A stretch of DNA of 64,000 nt, from positions 62,001 to 126,000 of the forward strand of contig JAHLLG010000001.1 in assembly GCA_020444275.1 (NCBI GenBank), given 5' to 3'. Position 1 is the stretch's first letter; each line of letters begins with the position of its first letter. This DNA comes from Bacteroidota bacterium. Lineage in GTDB: Bacteria > Bacteroidota > Bacteroidia > Bacteroidales > UBA12077. Positions 57,052 to 64,000 of this stretch are shown here, piece after piece. The notes beneath the pieces were generated by a model. The model was not told the origin of the DNA. It worked only from the letters and a program-made list of their open reading frames with translations, and did not search any database. A program made the position numbers and the translations under genes.

Positions 57052-57963
57052 TTACAATTGTATTATTTTATTACGCACTTCAACAGTTTTATCGATGATT
57101 TTAAATAATGTTTCATTCGAAATTTCAATTTCCTGTTTGTCGTTCTGTTTAATTACCAGCATTCCGTCTTCTTCTACCATTTCCGGTTCCCCTTTTTCAA
57201 CAGTTATGGTAACATCTTCGTAAATTTTTTGAATTTCGTATAAATCATCAATAAGCTTTTTAAAGTCAGGATCTCTTTCGTAGTTTCTCAATAAGATCAT
57301 CAAATTACCTAAAATAAGCTTTTGCTCACCTATCTTTTCAGAAAGCTCTGCATTTGGCGATTCTTTAATAACCTCACCCAACAGATACATACTTTCAATC
57401 CAAACTCCTGCAACAATCAAAGAACTAAGGTTGCTTCTTTTATTCTCTCTCAAATATCGGTCCATTTGATTAAAATTCTGAACCGAGATATACATTAAAG
57501 AGTCTAAATTTTGATTATTGGTTGCTAATCGTTTTAAGGTTGTAAAGTCGAAAAATTGCCCAACGCGAATACCATCAGCTAATGTTTTAATTGCAGAAAT
57601 ATAATCGATAACACCACCTGTTTTGTTATACATGTTCTGATATCCGAGGTCTGCTCCAAAAATACCCAGACCAAGAGCTTTTTTAAAGCTTGTATTGTAA
57701 TTATCAACATAATCGGTTGTAGCAAGATATTCATTCGAGTAAGGCACACCAACAGCTTTTATCAAAGCTGATATTTCCACAGGCGAAGAAATATTCTGTA
57801 CAATTTCGTCCATTGCTTGTTGTGAAATTTCCAGTTCACCTTCATATATAACAGAATCGGGCACCTCAAATTCTTTGGAAAAATCTGTCTCCTTTTGTTT
57901 GTCGGATCGACAAGCAGTAAAAATTAGTAGAGGTAAAAGTATGTATATCAATTTTTTGCTCAT
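57052..57963 (-). CDS. Lipoprotein of unknown function
   Basis: The 303-residue protein has a lipoprotein signal (MSKKLIYILLPLLIFTACRS) with lipobox LFTAC and Cys18 as the acylated residue. The rest is mainly helical, with no motif I recognise. The frame extends to a TTG at 57969; the ATG at 57963 is preferred. It comes 81 nt after the ABC transporter gene and has its own -7 candidate. Confidence 0.78.
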   Translation of the reverse strand: MSKKLIYILLPLLIFTACRSDKQKETDFSKEFEVPDSVIYEGELEISQQAMDEIVQNISSPVEISALIKAVGVPYSNEYLATTDYVDNYNTSFKKALGLGIFGADLGYQNMYNKTGGVIDYISAIKTLADGIRVGQFFDFTTLKRLATNNQNLDSLMYISVQNFNQMDRYLRENKRSNLSSLIVAGVWIESMYLLGEVIKESPNAELSEKIGEQKLILGNLMILLRNYERDPDFKKLIDDLYEIQKIYEDVTITVEKGEPEMVEEDGMLVIKQNDKQEIEISNETLFKIIDKTVEVRNKIIQL

Positions 57964-57993
57964 AATCAATGGTGTTGATTTTCAATTATATTG

Positions 57994-58001
57994 CAAATTT
58001 A
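57994..58001 (-). promoter_or_regulatory. Candidate lipoprotein-gene promoter -7 box
   Basis: TAAATTTG on the minus strand, 30 nt upstream of the ATG at 57963; no good -33 element. Confidence 0.42.
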
Positions 58002-58044
58002 ACATATCTCATAAAGATATAAAAATAATCAATATTTCGAAACA

Positions 58045-61000
58045 TTATTTTTTAATCTTAATCTTTTCGGGCAGATCAAGTAATTTTTTTAACAGTTCGT
58101 AATAGAGTGTAATATATAGAAAAATGGTCATAGCCCAAATAAAAATAAGGTTAAACCAATAGGTATCATGATATTTACCGGCAAAGTACTTACGGGGTGC
58201 GTAAAAGTGAGATCGAAAATTTAAAAAACCTTCCACATCAGGATCTCTATAAATAGGATCTACTTGTTGCACCAATTCATCGTTATATTGAATAATTTTA
58301 TTTTTTTCGAAAACTTTTTTAACTTGATCTTCAACACTTTCATTGTGATACGCATTTCGTTTCAACCTGTATAACTCAGGATTTGTTTTTAACAGATAAC
58401 GAACAATATTCTCTTTTTCATTATTTGCTTTTTGAAAAATTAAACTATAATGCGCATTTAATTTTTCAATAAAATCCCGGGTATTATCAAGTACTAGTTC
58501 ATTAAAACTGGCTGTGTCTAATTGATGTGCTGCAACAAACGGAATTCCCGTTCTATCTTCTTCTTTGGGAAGTTCTGTTTTAAGTAACCTTAACTCAGCT
58601 GCAATTTGCTCTTTTACTTCTTTGTCTGTATCTATTCTGTACCAGTTATCTTCTATATAGTTTAATCTTTTTTCAAGTTCGGGCAGATAATACACTTGTT
58701 TAAAGTCGGCATTACTTTCTCGCTTTTCAATTTCGTAGAAATTCTTTTCAAATTCGTTGTTTTTAAATTGATTAACCATTAAAGCTTCGAAAGACCATTT
58801 GGTGGGCATGAATTCGGCAATTAAAGGTACTTTTTTTACACTTCCGACAGCTCGGTTCATTTTATCGAAAGGAAACATTGCTCCACTTAAAATCATCATT
58901 GGAATCATTAAAAGCGGAATTAAAATATAAATGGTTACTGCAGAATTGAATGATGCCGACACATTTAACCCAAGCATGTTGGCAAAAGCAGCGGTAGTGA
59001 ATAGTGCAAACCAGTATTCAAAGGTCATACCTCGTATACCTAAAATATTGTTGGCAATTAAAACAAATAGAATGGCTTGTATTGCCGATATAGAGAAAAG
59101 TATAAAAATCTTGGATATAAGATAACTGGATCTGCTAAGATTAAGAAAAGCTTCTCGCTTTAATATTTTTCTATCCCTAAAAATTTCTTCGGCACTAACG
59201 GTTAATCCTAAAAACAGGGCTACGATTAATCCCATAAAGATATAAATGTTGATATTTTCGTTTTCGCGGAAAATATAGACATTTGAGTTAGGATCAGCAA
59301 TATATCGTATAATATAAGATAATATAAAACCCAGAACAGGAGCTTCTAGCAGGTTTAATGCTATATATTGTGTGTTACTTATTTTCGATAGAAAGTCGCG
59401 GATTGTATAAATTTTTAATTGCCTGAACCACGAAGGAATATTTAATGTTGAAGGAGGAGGATCTTTGACCTCATCAACTTCTTCAATTTTTATATTTTCT
59501 TTAAAATTCTCCTCCCATTTTGGAGGTGAGATCTTACGTTTTGGGGTGTATTTACCATATTCATCAACAACCTTGGCTTCGATAATATTAAAAATCAGCT
59601 CAGGATTTACATTACCACATGTTGGGCATTCACCAACATCGCTATTAATTTGAGCATCGAGACGTTTGAAATACATAACTCCTTCAACCGGATTACCATA
59701 ATAGATCATATAACCTCCGGTATCCAGAATCATCATATTATCAAACATTTTGTAAATATCTGATGATGGTTGATGTATTACAACAAATATTAGTTTTCCT
59801 TTTAACGCTAACTCACGAAGAAGGTCCATTACATTTTCCGAGTCGCGCGAAGAAAGTCCTGATGTTGGTTCATCTACTAAAAGAATGGATGGCTCACGTA
59901 TTAGTTCAAGCGCAATATTCAATCTTTTTCTTTGGCCACCACTAATCATTTTGTTCAATGGAGAACCTACTTTAAGGTCTTTTCGATCGAATAAACCTAA
60001 ACTTGTTAATGTTTTATTAACCAGCTCAACGATTTCCTCTTCTGATTTATCGTTGAAACATAGCTTTGCATTATAATAAAGGTTTTGAAAAACGGTTAGC
60101 TCTTCAATTAATAAATCATCCTGAGGAATATAACCAATAACTCCTTCGAGTTTTTCTTTTTCTTTGTGAAGGTTAATTCCATTGATCAATATTTCGCCTG
60201 AGGTAGGTTCGTTTAGACCTGTAAGAACATTTAACAAGGTTGTTTTTCCGGCACCACTGGCACCCATTAAACCTATTAACTTACCCTGGTCTTCTGAAAA
60301 GCTAATGTTTCTTAACCCGACACCTCCATTTGGAAATACATAATTAATATTTCGAGCGGTATATGATATTTTAGTAGAAGTGCTGTCTGCAAGAAAATGA
60401 GCTACAACATCACTATAATAAATTGGTTTACCTTTTGGAAGTTTTATTGTACCTCCACTGGCAAATGAATATATTCTATTGTTATTTACAGGCAACCCGT
60501 TAAGGAAAATATCCTCATTACCGGTATAACGCATAAAGTATAGATCAACACTTTTAACCTGCAGGATAAAAATATTGCCATTTAAGGCTTCAACTTTAAT
60601 ATGTTTGGCTTCTTTAAACTGATCTTCTTTATCGTTTATGATAAGGTTTACCGGCGTATCTATTTCCGATATATCATTGTGAATTACAAAGCTTTCGATG
60701 CTTCTGAATTCGTCGCGAGTTAACTTAAATACTTCCGATACGGTATGAATAATTGCCATTCGTTGTTCTGAAAACTTTCTGTCGGCATTAACCAACTCAA
60801 AAAGTCGAACCAGAACGATGATCTTCTGTTTTTGGGTAAGTGTTTTGTTAATTTTTTTACATATTCCAAGGATTCTTACCGAATCTTTAACAGAAGTTAG
60901 TTTTACTTTGTCGTTTTTTTCAGATTTTTCTCCTGTGAAACCTGCCTTTTCGTCGAAAAGAGCCATATACTCGGGAATGGCCTCATCGTTTAATTGCTGA

Positions 61001-61107
61001 GTTAAAAAGTTTTTTACAAATTCCCTTTCGCTGGATTCTACTCCTTCGTCTTGTTTTGCTATTATAGCAAACAATTGCATGAGGGCTTTTAAAATCTCTT
61101 CACTCAT
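58045..61107 (-). CDS. ABCG-type transporter with TerB-like N-terminus
   Basis: The 1020-residue protein joins several parts. Residues 1-140 resemble TerB (LFAIIAKQDEGVESSEREFV). Residues 150-250 form a beta-rich, FHA-like or binding region. The ATPase follows with Walker A GASGAGKTT (about 278-286), signature ISGGQRKRLNIALEL (about 387) and Walker B SILLVDEPTSGL. A CxxC pair sits in DVGECPTCGNVNPEL. From about 585 an ABC-2 permease domain has six helices, with a long polar insert before the last one. It is encoded 46 nt after the SiaC-like gene. Substrate unknown; its ABCG layout suggests lipid or hydrophobic cargo, which is inference. Confidence 0.86.
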   Translation of the reverse strand: MSEEILKALMQLFAIIAKQDEGVESSEREFVKNFLTQQLNDEAIPEYMALFDEKAGFTGEKSEKNDKVKLTSVKDSVRILGICKKINKTLTQKQKIIVLVRLFELVNADRKFSEQRMAIIHTVSEVFKLTRDEFRSIESFVIHNDISEIDTPVNLIINDKEDQFKEAKHIKVEALNGNIFILQVKSVDLYFMRYTGNEDIFLNGLPVNNNRIYSFASGGTIKLPKGKPIYYSDVVAHFLADSTSTKISYTARNINYVFPNGGVGLRNISFSEDQGKLIGLMGASGAGKTTLLNVLTGLNEPTSGEILINGINLHKEKEKLEGVIGYIPQDDLLIEELTVFQNLYYNAKLCFNDKSEEEIVELVNKTLTSLGLFDRKDLKVGSPLNKMISGGQRKRLNIALELIREPSILLVDEPTSGLSSRDSENVMDLLRELALKGKLIFVVIHQPSSDIYKMFDNMMILDTGGYMIYYGNPVEGVMYFKRLDAQINSDVGECPTCGNVNPELIFNIIEAKVVDEYGKYTPKRKISPPKWEENFKENIKIEEVDEVKDPPPSTLNIPSWFRQLKIYTIRDFLSKISNTQYIALNLLEAPVLGFILSYIIRYIADPNSNVYIFRENENINIYIFMGLIVALFLGLTVSAEEIFRDRKILKREAFLNLSRSSYLISKIFILFSISAIQAILFVLIANNILGIRGMTFEYWFALFTTAAFANMLGLNVSASFNSAVTIYILIPLLMIPMMILSGAMFPFDKMNRAVGSVKKVPLIAEFMPTKWSFEALMVNQFKNNEFEKNFYEIEKRESNADFKQVYYLPELEKRLNYIEDNWYRIDTDKEVKEQIAAELRLLKTELPKEEDRTGIPFVAAHQLDTASFNELVLDNTRDFIEKLNAHYSLIFQKANNEKENIVRYLLKTNPELYRLKRNAYHNESVEDQVKKVFEKNKIIQYNDELVQQVDPIYRDPDVEGFLNFRSHFYAPRKYFAGKYHDTYWFNLIFIWAMTIFLYITLYYELLKKLLDLPEKIKIKK

Positions 61108-61153
61108 AATTTAGAATTAAAATAAAACAAAGTAAAAACAGTTAAGTATCTAA

Positions 61154-61534
61154 TTATAAAGTATAACTTACCTGTTCAAATGGAACATCAACAATGTCAG
61201 CGTATTCTTCACCTGCTTCTTCCATGTCTTCATCATCTTCAGGAAAATACCACTTAATCAAAACATTCTTTCCATTTTCATGCATCTCTTCTAATTTCAT
61301 TAAAATGTCAAGAATTAACTTTGATGATGCCGTATTAAAATAAACCAGTTTAAATGAAAATACGGTCTGATCATTTGCTTCTTCCTGATAGTCGTCAAGC
61401 CAGTTAAGTATAGGCTCATAAAATGTTGATACGTCTTCGGGAAGAGATCTTCCAGAAATTTCGAAGATACCACTATCTTTATCAAGAATAATTGTTGGAG
61501 TATCGTCAGTACCTTTGATCTTTATTACTTCCAT
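61154..61534 (-). CDS. SiaC-like regulatory phosphoprotein
   Basis: The 126-residue protein belongs to the DUF1987/SiaC family. The segment FKLVYFNTASSKLILDIL places a threonine at position 68, the same number as the phosphorylated Thr68 of Pseudomonas SiaC. The N-terminus PTIILDKDSGIFEISGRSLPED and the C-terminal acidic stretch (YFPEDDEDMEEAGEEYADIV) are typical. It would be phosphorylated by the SiaB-like kinase and dephosphorylated by the SiaA-like phosphatase encoded upstream. Confidence 0.9.
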   Translation of the reverse strand: MEVIKIKGTDDTPTIILDKDSGIFEISGRSLPEDVSTFYEPILNWLDDYQEEANDQTVFSFKLVYFNTASSKLILDILMKLEEMHENGKNVLIKWYFPEDDEDMEEAGEEYADIVDVPFEQVSYTL

Positions 61535-61548
61535 GATATAATTTTGTT

Positions 61549-62124
61549 TTAAGCGTTTCTAGAAACTGATGATGTAAGAAGGAAAAATGAACTGCCTTCA
61601 TCAATAGGTAAAAAGTGGAATTCTAACTTATTTCCTGTTTTACGGGCAATGTCGATAAAACCTAACCCTGCTCCACCTTTTTCAGACAAGCGTCCTTCTT
61701 TCATTTGATTTTTGTAAAGTTGCTTTAAGCCATCTTTATCCAGACTGTTGATATGGTTTAGCATTTCGGTAAGTTCTTCGATTTTATCATTTTCGATAAC
61801 ATTACCTGTCGTAACATGATAATCGTTTTTCCCTTTACTTACCATAAATATGCCCCGACCTGCAAAAAGAAAATCGTCTGATCCAAATGAATCAGCGTGT
61901 TTACTGATATTTTGCAAGCACTCAACCATAACATGGAACACCTTCTTCTGAACTGAATTCGCTTCAGACTCTTTAGCCATGTTCGATTCGGTTAGAGAAG
62001 TAAATGCTTTGGTAATCTGGTGCGTTATTTCACCTTCATATACCAAAGTAATTTCGTGTGCTTTCATAGATCTGTAAAAATCATAAACAAATTCCAGAAA
62101 GCCTTTTACATTACTTTTATCCAT
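61549..62124 (-). CDS. SiaB-like protein kinase
   Basis: The 191-residue protein matches the SiaB/DUF6272 family. VMVECLQNISKHADS (66-80) is an N-box of the GHKL ATPase fold (Glu68, Asn72), and SEKGGAGLGFIDIARK near residue 155 is the glycine-rich ATP lid. The conserved start GFLEFVYDFYRS and VYEGEITHQ are typical. It is 14 nt upstream of the SiaC-like gene. Confidence 0.88.
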   Translation of the reverse strand: MDKSNVKGFLEFVYDFYRSMKAHEITLVYEGEITHQITKAFTSLTESNMAKESEANSVQKKVFHVMVECLQNISKHADSFGSDDFLFAGRGIFMVSKGKNDYHVTTGNVIENDKIEELTEMLNHINSLDKDGLKQLYKNQMKEGRLSEKGGAGLGFIDIARKTGNKLEFHFLPIDEGSSFFLLTSSVSRNA

Positions 62125-62161
62125 AGGTTGTAAAATTAATATTTATTAAAATAATAAAAAA

Positions 62162-64000
62162 TTAAAATTCTATTCCAATTAATAACACATCATCGATCTG
62201 TTTGGTTTTACCTTTCCAATTTTTAAAGTCGTTTGAAAACAGACTTGAAAACTGTTGCATTGATAAATCTTTATTTTCGGTAATGTGCGCTCTTATTCGT
62301 TTAGGAGAATATTTTCTTCCTTCAGGACCACCTACTTGGTCAGGTAATCCATCGGAGAAAATAAATATTTTATCTCCCTTTTTAATTTCCAGTGTATGAT
62401 TTATAAAATCTTTTTCTGGTTTTTTCCTGTGAGGTATTCCTCCAATTGCTTTTCGGTTTCCTTTATATTCTAATAATTCACCATCTCTTAAAAGATAAAG
62501 CGGCCTGTGTGCTCCTGCATACTGTAATTCTTTTTTCTTAAGATTTATTCTGCAGAAGGCAATGTCCATACCATCGCGTGCATCGGCGTCAATTCTGTCT
62601 TGTTTTAATGTTGTTCGAACACCAAAATGTAATTTATCCAAAATTTGTCCTGCTGTATAGTTTACATCGTGATCGACAATATTGTTTAATTGAAAGTAAC
62701 CAATAAAAGACAACAGTGCTCCGGGAACACCATGACCTGTACAATCCACAGCAGAAATATATAAAATGTCATCTTTCTTAAAAAACCAAGGAAAATCTCC
62801 ACTAACAACATCTCGAGGCAAATAAAATATAAATGATTTTGGAAGATATTCTTGTATTATAGAGTTATTAGGTAAAATTGATGACTGAATTCTTTGGGCA
62901 TAATTAATACTTTCACTAATCTTCTTGTTTTTATCTTTTATCTCCATTTCTATTTGTTTGGCTTCGGTAATATCGTGCCCGACAAATAAAACAGTTTCCA
63001 ATTCATTTTCGTTAAACTCGGGAATTGCATTAAAATTCATAATTCGCTCCCCAAGTTTCGCTGTAGGCATAGTAAGCTCTTCATTGAGCTTTTGATTTGT
63101 TTTGCGTATCCTTCTTATGGAATCTTTAAAAAAAGATACAAGCGTTTCTTCTACTTCTAATTCATCAATACGATTGTTAATAATATCTTTGGATTTAACT
63201 CCCAAATAATCGTTTACCATTGGATTGGCATAGAAGAACTGGCCTTTGGTATTCATTCGTAAGATCAGATCGGGACTGTTTTCAGAAAGAGATTGCATTT
63301 TACTTTTCATCCGTTCCTCTTTCTCAGCTCGCTTTCGTTCTGTTATATCTTGCGAATTAAGAATAATACCGCTAATTGCAGGGTCGTTTAATAAATTTCT
63401 ACCTGTTGTTTCAATGTGTATTTTCTTGCCATCTTTTTTAATGTAGGTGTACTGAATAGCCCGTGGTGTATGAGGATCTGCCAATAATTGTTCAAACATT
63501 TCTTTCATGGCAGCTTCACCTTTAGCCGTCAAACGATCCATATCTTTACCACTCATCATTTCTTCAGGAGTGTATCCAAGGATTTTAGTAACTGATGGAC
63601 TTTGGTATTTAAGTTTTAATTCCGAATCGTAAATTGAAATTACCTCTGATGCGTTTTCTAATAAGGAGTGTAATCGTTTTTGCGCATTTTCTACCTCTTT
63701 AATCTGAGTTTCAAGCTTTTTATTTGAAATCTCGAGTTCTTCCTGGGTAGCCCTCATCTCTTCCGCATTCTGACGTAGCTGCTCTTCGTTAGCTTTAAGC
63801 TCGGCAGTCATCTGCTGCGATTCCTGAAGAAGTTTCTCGGTTTTCTGATTCATTTTCAGATTATAGAGTGTACGGGCAATAATTTCACCTAATTCTTTTA
63901 GAAACTCTATAGTTAATTCTGAAAAATGGTCTTCAATGGAAGCAAACTCGATTATTCCCTGTAATTTTTCTTCAGTAATTAAAGGAACTATAAGGATACT
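62162..64000 (-). CDS. SiaA-like GAF-PAS-PAS-PP2C phosphatase (partial; N-terminus outside window)
   Basis: The frame is open to base 64000, so the ATG at 63853 is internal. Residues encoded by 63857-64000 (LIVPLITEEKLQGIIEFASI then GEIIARTLYNLK) are the end of a GAF domain. Next come a coiled coil (about 63690-63850), two PAS domains (about 63330-63670 and 62960-63300; ITERKRAEKEERM and HDITEAKQ mark their ends) and a SpoIIE/PP2C domain (from SINYAQRIQSSILP) with GDFPWFFKK, AVDCTGHGVPGALLS, RDGMDIAFC and FSDGLPDQVGG, metal aspartates intact. It is likely the phosphatase for the SiaC-like protein, sensing a small molecule. Confidence 0.9.
   Translation of the reverse strand, partial: SILIVPLITEEKLQGIIEFASIEDHFSELTIEFLKELGEIIARTLYNLKMNQKTEKLLQESQQMTAELKANEEQLRQNAEEMRATQEELEISNKKLETQIKEVENAQKRLHSLLENASEVISIYDSELKLKYQSPSVTKILGYTPEEMMSGKDMDRLTAKGEAAMKEMFEQLLADPHTPRAIQYTYIKKDGKKIHIETTGRNLLNDPAISGIILNSQDITERKRAEKEERMKSKMQSLSENSPDLILRMNTKGQFFYANPMVNDYLGVKSKDIINNRIDELEVEETLVSFFKDSIRRIRKTNQKLNEELTMPTAKLGERIMNFNAIPEFNENELETVLFVGHDITEAKQIEMEIKDKNKKISESINYAQRIQSSILPNNSIIQEYLPKSFIFYLPRDVVSGDFPWFFKKDDILYISAVDCTGHGVPGALLSFIGYFQLNNIVDHDVNYTAGQILDKLHFGVRTTLKQDRIDADARDGMDIAFCRINLKKKELQYAGAHRPLYLLRDGELLEYKGNRKAIGGIPHRKKPEKDFINHTLEIKKGDKIFIFSDGLPDQVGGPEGRKYSPKRIRAHITENKDLSMQQFSSLFSNDFKNWKGKTKQIDDVLLIGIEF

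Noticed and set aside
58045-61107. ABC transporter as the lasso-peptide exporter
   Set aside because: It is 8 kb away, on the other strand, of ABCG type rather than the usual exporter, and linked to the Sia-like genes.
62162-63853. Phosphatase gene starting at the ATG at 63853
   Set aside because: The frame stays open to the window edge and the upstream residues are clearly the end of a GAF domain.

Overview
The window is about 35% GC and comes from the chromosome of a member of the Bacteroidota, probably a free-living marine-type Bacteroidia or Cytophagia. Supporting signs are a type IX secretion (T9SS) C-terminal sorting domain, SprB repeats, a GldL-like membrane module, the order ftsX-DUF3098-uppP-truB-queA, a DUF2723 protein, YfhO, promoter boxes of the TAnnTTTG type and a lack of Shine-Dalgarno sequences. 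The genus cannot be named from the sequence alone.

Layout. 1-8.1 kb: a very large surface protein with DUF285 and YDG repeats (its C-terminus lies outside the window), aspartate-semialdehyde dehydrogenase, and a secreted protein with three lamin-tail domains. 8.2-17 kb: housekeeping genes (MFS transporter, purine nucleoside phosphorylase overlapping lpxK, nadB, glyS) and a membrane SpoIIE-type phosphatase with a GldL-like N-terminus. 17-28.2 kb: a surface-glycan locus downstream of glyS with two glycosyltransferases, a sialyltransferase-like protein, a NeuB-type synthase, an SpsF-type cytidylyltransferase, two hexapeptide acyltransferases, a methyltransferase, a flippase and YfhO; it points to a CMP-activated nonulosonic acid. 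28.2-38.9 kb: ftsX-DUF3098-uppP-truB-queA, family 4 uracil-DNA glycosylase, a D-2-hydroxyacid dehydrogenase, rplM-rpsI-rpsB-tsf, guanine deaminase, an alkyl-base DNA glycosylase and a probable outer-membrane beta-barrel. 39-42.7 kb: DUF2723 protein and polysaccharide deacetylase.

42.7-49.8 kb holds the most interesting content: a lasso-peptide gene cluster. It has a nucleotidyltransferase, an asparagine-synthetase-like cyclase, an HPr-kinase-like kinase, a sulfotransferase, a PqqD-like leader-binding protein (B1), a transglutaminase-like leader peptidase (B2) and a 48-codon precursor gene (49670-49816). The predicted core GGPLTATTETFTGGS has Gly1, Glu9 (9-residue ring), leader Thr(-2) and a C-terminal Ser suited to the kinase. 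The cluster is interrupted by a REP-associated transposase gene that carries an exact in-frame 222-bp tandem duplication and sits among REP-like palindromes. A 1438-residue T9SS-sorted protein with 11 SprB-type repeats starts 23 nt after the precursor gene.

54.2-64 kb: purD, a DUF6427 membrane protein, two small envelope proteins, and a minus-strand operon with a SiaA-like phosphatase (GAF-PAS-PAS-PP2C, N-terminus outside the window), a SiaB-like kinase, a SiaC-like phosphoprotein that keeps Thr68, and an ABCG-type transporter with a TerB-like N-terminus. This looks like a partner-switching module without a diguanylate cyclase.
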